Origin: Paracoccus binzhouensis
Lineage (GTDB): Bacteria; Pseudomonadota; Alphaproteobacteria; Rhodobacterales; Rhodobacteraceae
Assembly (NCBI RefSeq): GCF_016446475.1
Contig: NZ_JAEHFP010000004.1
Location: 37,732 to 101,731 of the forward strand
Direction: 5' to 3'
DNA: 64,000 nt
Part shown: positions 60,962-64,000 of the stretch, piece after piece
Position numbering within the stretch: position 1 is the first letter of the stretch
How the letters are laid out: the number at the start of each line of letters is the position of its first letter
Translations under genes and position numbers: made by a program
The notes under the pieces: generated by a model
Databases searched by the model: none
Seen by the model: only the letters and a program-made list of their open reading frames with translations
Told to the model about the DNA's origin: nothing

Positions 60962-61705
60962 CTATCGCCAAGGCTCCGGCTCATAGGCAGCCTTGGCCAC
61001 CACCTTGCTGGCATCGCCGCGCGACCGGTAGCGGCCGATCATTTCACCGCTGGCGTCGTCATCGACCGCCTGCACGCGGTAGAGGGTCAGGCTCTTGTCG
61101 CTGTTGGGCTTGAGCTGGAAGACCCGACCGTTCTTCCGGCAATAGACGAATTTCGAGCCCTTGATCTGGGTCCAGGGACAATCGGCATAGGAGAGGAGCC
61201 GCCGCTCCCGCTCCAGCCGCGCCTCTTCCGAACGGCGCTCGTCCTCCGCCCGCTTTTCATCGCGCAGCCGCTGCCATTGAGCGCCGACGTAATCCGACAG
61301 CCGCCCGATGATCGCAGGCATCTCCGTGCCCGACTCCTTCTCGGCCTGATAGATGGCCAGGCATTCCGCCTCGAGCTTCGGTTCGGGATCCCCGAGATAC
61401 TCCTCCTCGATCATCGATTTCATGCGCTGCTCGAGGTCCGTCATCGTCAGGGCCGGTCCGGGCAGGCTGTTGAGGAAATCGAGCATGTCCTCCTTCGGGA
61501 TCCAGCACTCGATTGCCACTTCGAGGATCTTGTCGCGCGGCCCTTCCCATTTCTTCCACACCGAACTGTCCCGATCGAGCTTCGTGACGATCTCGAGGGC
61601 GAGCTTGGCGAGGGACCGCTCCTCCCGCATGTGGCGAAGAGAGGGGCTGCGCACATACTCAGCCAGAAGGCTGTAAACGACCTGGGTTCGCTGAGACATG
61701 AACAT
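60962..61705 (-). CDS. Conserved protein of unknown function near the recombinase
   Basis: A 247-residue charged protein with a helical N-terminal half (VYSLLAEYVRSPSLRHMREE, ERSLAKLALEIVTKLDRDSS), a coiled-coil-like basic-acidic stretch (RDEKRAEDERRSEEARLERE, about 160-180) and a small C-terminal domain (KFVYCRKNGRVFQLKPNSDK). Neighbours are the defence pair and the recombinase module. It could start at 61705 or 61699 (MSQRTQVVY); the longer start at 61738 is unlikely. No function can be given. Confidence 0.7.
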   Translation of the reverse strand: MFMSQRTQVVYSLLAEYVRSPSLRHMREERSLAKLALEIVTKLDRDSSVWKKWEGPRDKILEVAIECWIPKEDMLDFLNSLPGPALTMTDLEQRMKSMIEEEYLGDPEPKLEAECLAIYQAEKESGTEMPAIIGRLSDYVGAQWQRLRDEKRAEDERRSEEARLERERRLLSYADCPWTQIKGSKFVYCRKNGRVFQLKPNSDKSLTLYRVQAVDDDASGEMIGRYRSRGDASKVVAKAAYEPEPWR

Positions 61706-62059
61706 GCTTGGCACCACCCGTCGACGGCGCGACGTCAATGAAATTGACCTGATGGCGTCATATTTTGCGTCATTCGAGATAAGCGATCAAGAACTGCGCC
61801 AAGTCGCCCGCGATGGCGCAAAATCACTGCCCCAATCCCGCGAAATCCGCACTCGGGGCGCGTTCGGCCAGCACGAGACCATCGCGAACACATACCGGGC
61901 GGAGATTTTCGACGCAGCGCCCCCGGTTTTTACCATATGCTGCGGCACGCCAGACTACGCTGGTCTGCGACAATCGCACCGAACAGCGGCCAAACACCGC
62001 CGGAGCTACACCCCTGAATCTCTTTGCATATCCGGATCGCCGCCCTGATGCTCGCAAGC
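61706..62059. other. About 350 bases of AT-richer intergenic sequence
   Basis: No convincing gene. Near 61755-61785 the motif GCGTCAT occurs twice in near tandem, and GC content is lower than in the neighbouring genes. It separates the divergent unknown gene from the recombinase pair and probably contains promoters for both. Confidence 0.45.
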
Positions 62060-62290
62060 ATGACCTTGCGAGACCCATCAAAAACAGGCACCTTTTCTCC
62101 GAGCGACCGCGAAGCGCTGCTCGAAGCCCTGCTGTTGGAGGGGCCAGAGCTCACGTTCACGCCGCGCGGCTCGCCCGACCCGCGGCTCAAGCGTCTGGTG
62201 GCGATCCTGGCACGGCAGGCCGCCCGGGAGTGTTACGAAGAGGAAGTCAGGCTGGCCCGGGAAAGGCGGACAACCGCGCCCCGCGCCTGA
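62060..62290 (+). CDS. Small protein upstream of the serine recombinase
   Basis: A 76-residue protein starting MTLRDPSKTGTFSPSDREAL, with LLEALLLEGPELTFTPRGSP and PRLKRLVAILARQAARECYE, mostly helical and charged. It ends 14 bases before the recombinase gene in the same direction and is probably co-transcribed with it. It may be a recombination directionality or accessory factor; that is a guess from position. The start at 62060 is chosen over 62024. Confidence 0.6.
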   Translation: MTLRDPSKTGTFSPSDREALLEALLLEGPELTFTPRGSPDPRLKRLVAILARQAARECYEEEVRLARERRTTAPRA

Positions 62291-62303
62291 AGGGAGCGCT
62301 TGC

Positions 62304-63989
<1,686 letters not shown>

Positions 63990-64000
63990 GCAGGGCGTTT

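Noticed and set aside
61698..62048. A 116-codon plus-strand frame in the gap before the recombinase module
   Set aside because: It overlaps the start of the minus-strand 60962 gene, and its composition does not look coding.

Overview
The window looks like a large piece of an integrative and conjugative element (or integrated conjugative plasmid) from a high-GC alphaproteobacterium, most likely a member of the Rhodobacterales such as Paracoccus. This rests on gene content: an IncP-like trb/traG/traF transfer region, an RPA-type RepA, an ArdC/DUF2958/ParB/strawberry-notch maintenance block, and a large serine recombinase whose 3' end runs into an initiator tRNA-Met gene at the right edge. No host housekeeping genes other than that tRNA are visible, so the genus is an inference. 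The left end of the element lies outside the window.

Layout. (1) 1-12.2 kb, all minus strand: trbE (cut by the window), trbD, trbC, trbB, a CopG-type regulator, traG, a DUF3363-type relaxase, a lytic transglycosylase, DUF736, traF, DUF2840, a ParA remnant, repA with iteron-like repeats inside its coding sequence, and a small HTH gene. (2) 12.8-17.7 kb: a frameshifted IS110-type transposase, an arsenic resistance operon (arsR-acr3-arsC-arsH), a broken MFS exporter and an IS66 scrap. (3) 17.7-34.0 kb: a metabolic cassette of eleven co-directional genes (phbA, phbB, aceE, aceF, lpd, phasin, lldP, lutA, lutB, lutC, phaC) with a divergent FadR/GntR regulator. (4) 34.0-35.0 kb: IS3, ISL3 and hydrolase scraps. 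(5) 35.0-50.2 kb: backbone genes, all minus strand: a frameshifted DUF6499/DUF2285 gene, an XRE regulator, DUF736, DUF2493, a Toprim primase, a 1441-residue strawberry-notch/methylase protein, several conserved small proteins, and a ParB-like protein. (6) 50.3-55.5 kb: a lower-GC insert with a CoiA-like nuclease gene and a divergent RecD-like helicase fused to a nuclease. (7) 55.6-57.0 kb: DUF2958 and ardC. (8) 57.4-60.9 kb: an AAA ATPase plus subtilase pair resembling the IetAS anti-phage system. (9) 60.9-64.0 kb: two unknown genes, the serine recombinase and tRNA-fMet.

The most notable content is the 17.7-34.0 kb cassette. As encoded it is a whole route: lactate uptake (LldP), lactate oxidation to pyruvate (LutABC), pyruvate to acetyl-CoA (AceE, AceF, lipoyl-Lpd), then acetyl-CoA to polyhydroxybutyrate (PhbA, PhbB, PhaC) with a granule-coating phasin. 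It is controlled, by inference, by the divergent FadR-type regulator. The phbA promoter has TTGACT and TTATAT boxes 17 bases apart, flanked by a 14-base near-perfect inverted repeat; a third half-site lies just before the regulator gene, and a 12-base palindrome lies before lldP. The cassette is bracketed by insertion-sequence remnants and sits between two backbone genes, which suggests cargo.

Three backbone genes (the 46.3 kb gene, parB and ardC) share a conserved structured 5' leader of roughly 80 bases. Three genes carry apparent single-base frameshifts, which may be real decay or assembly errors.
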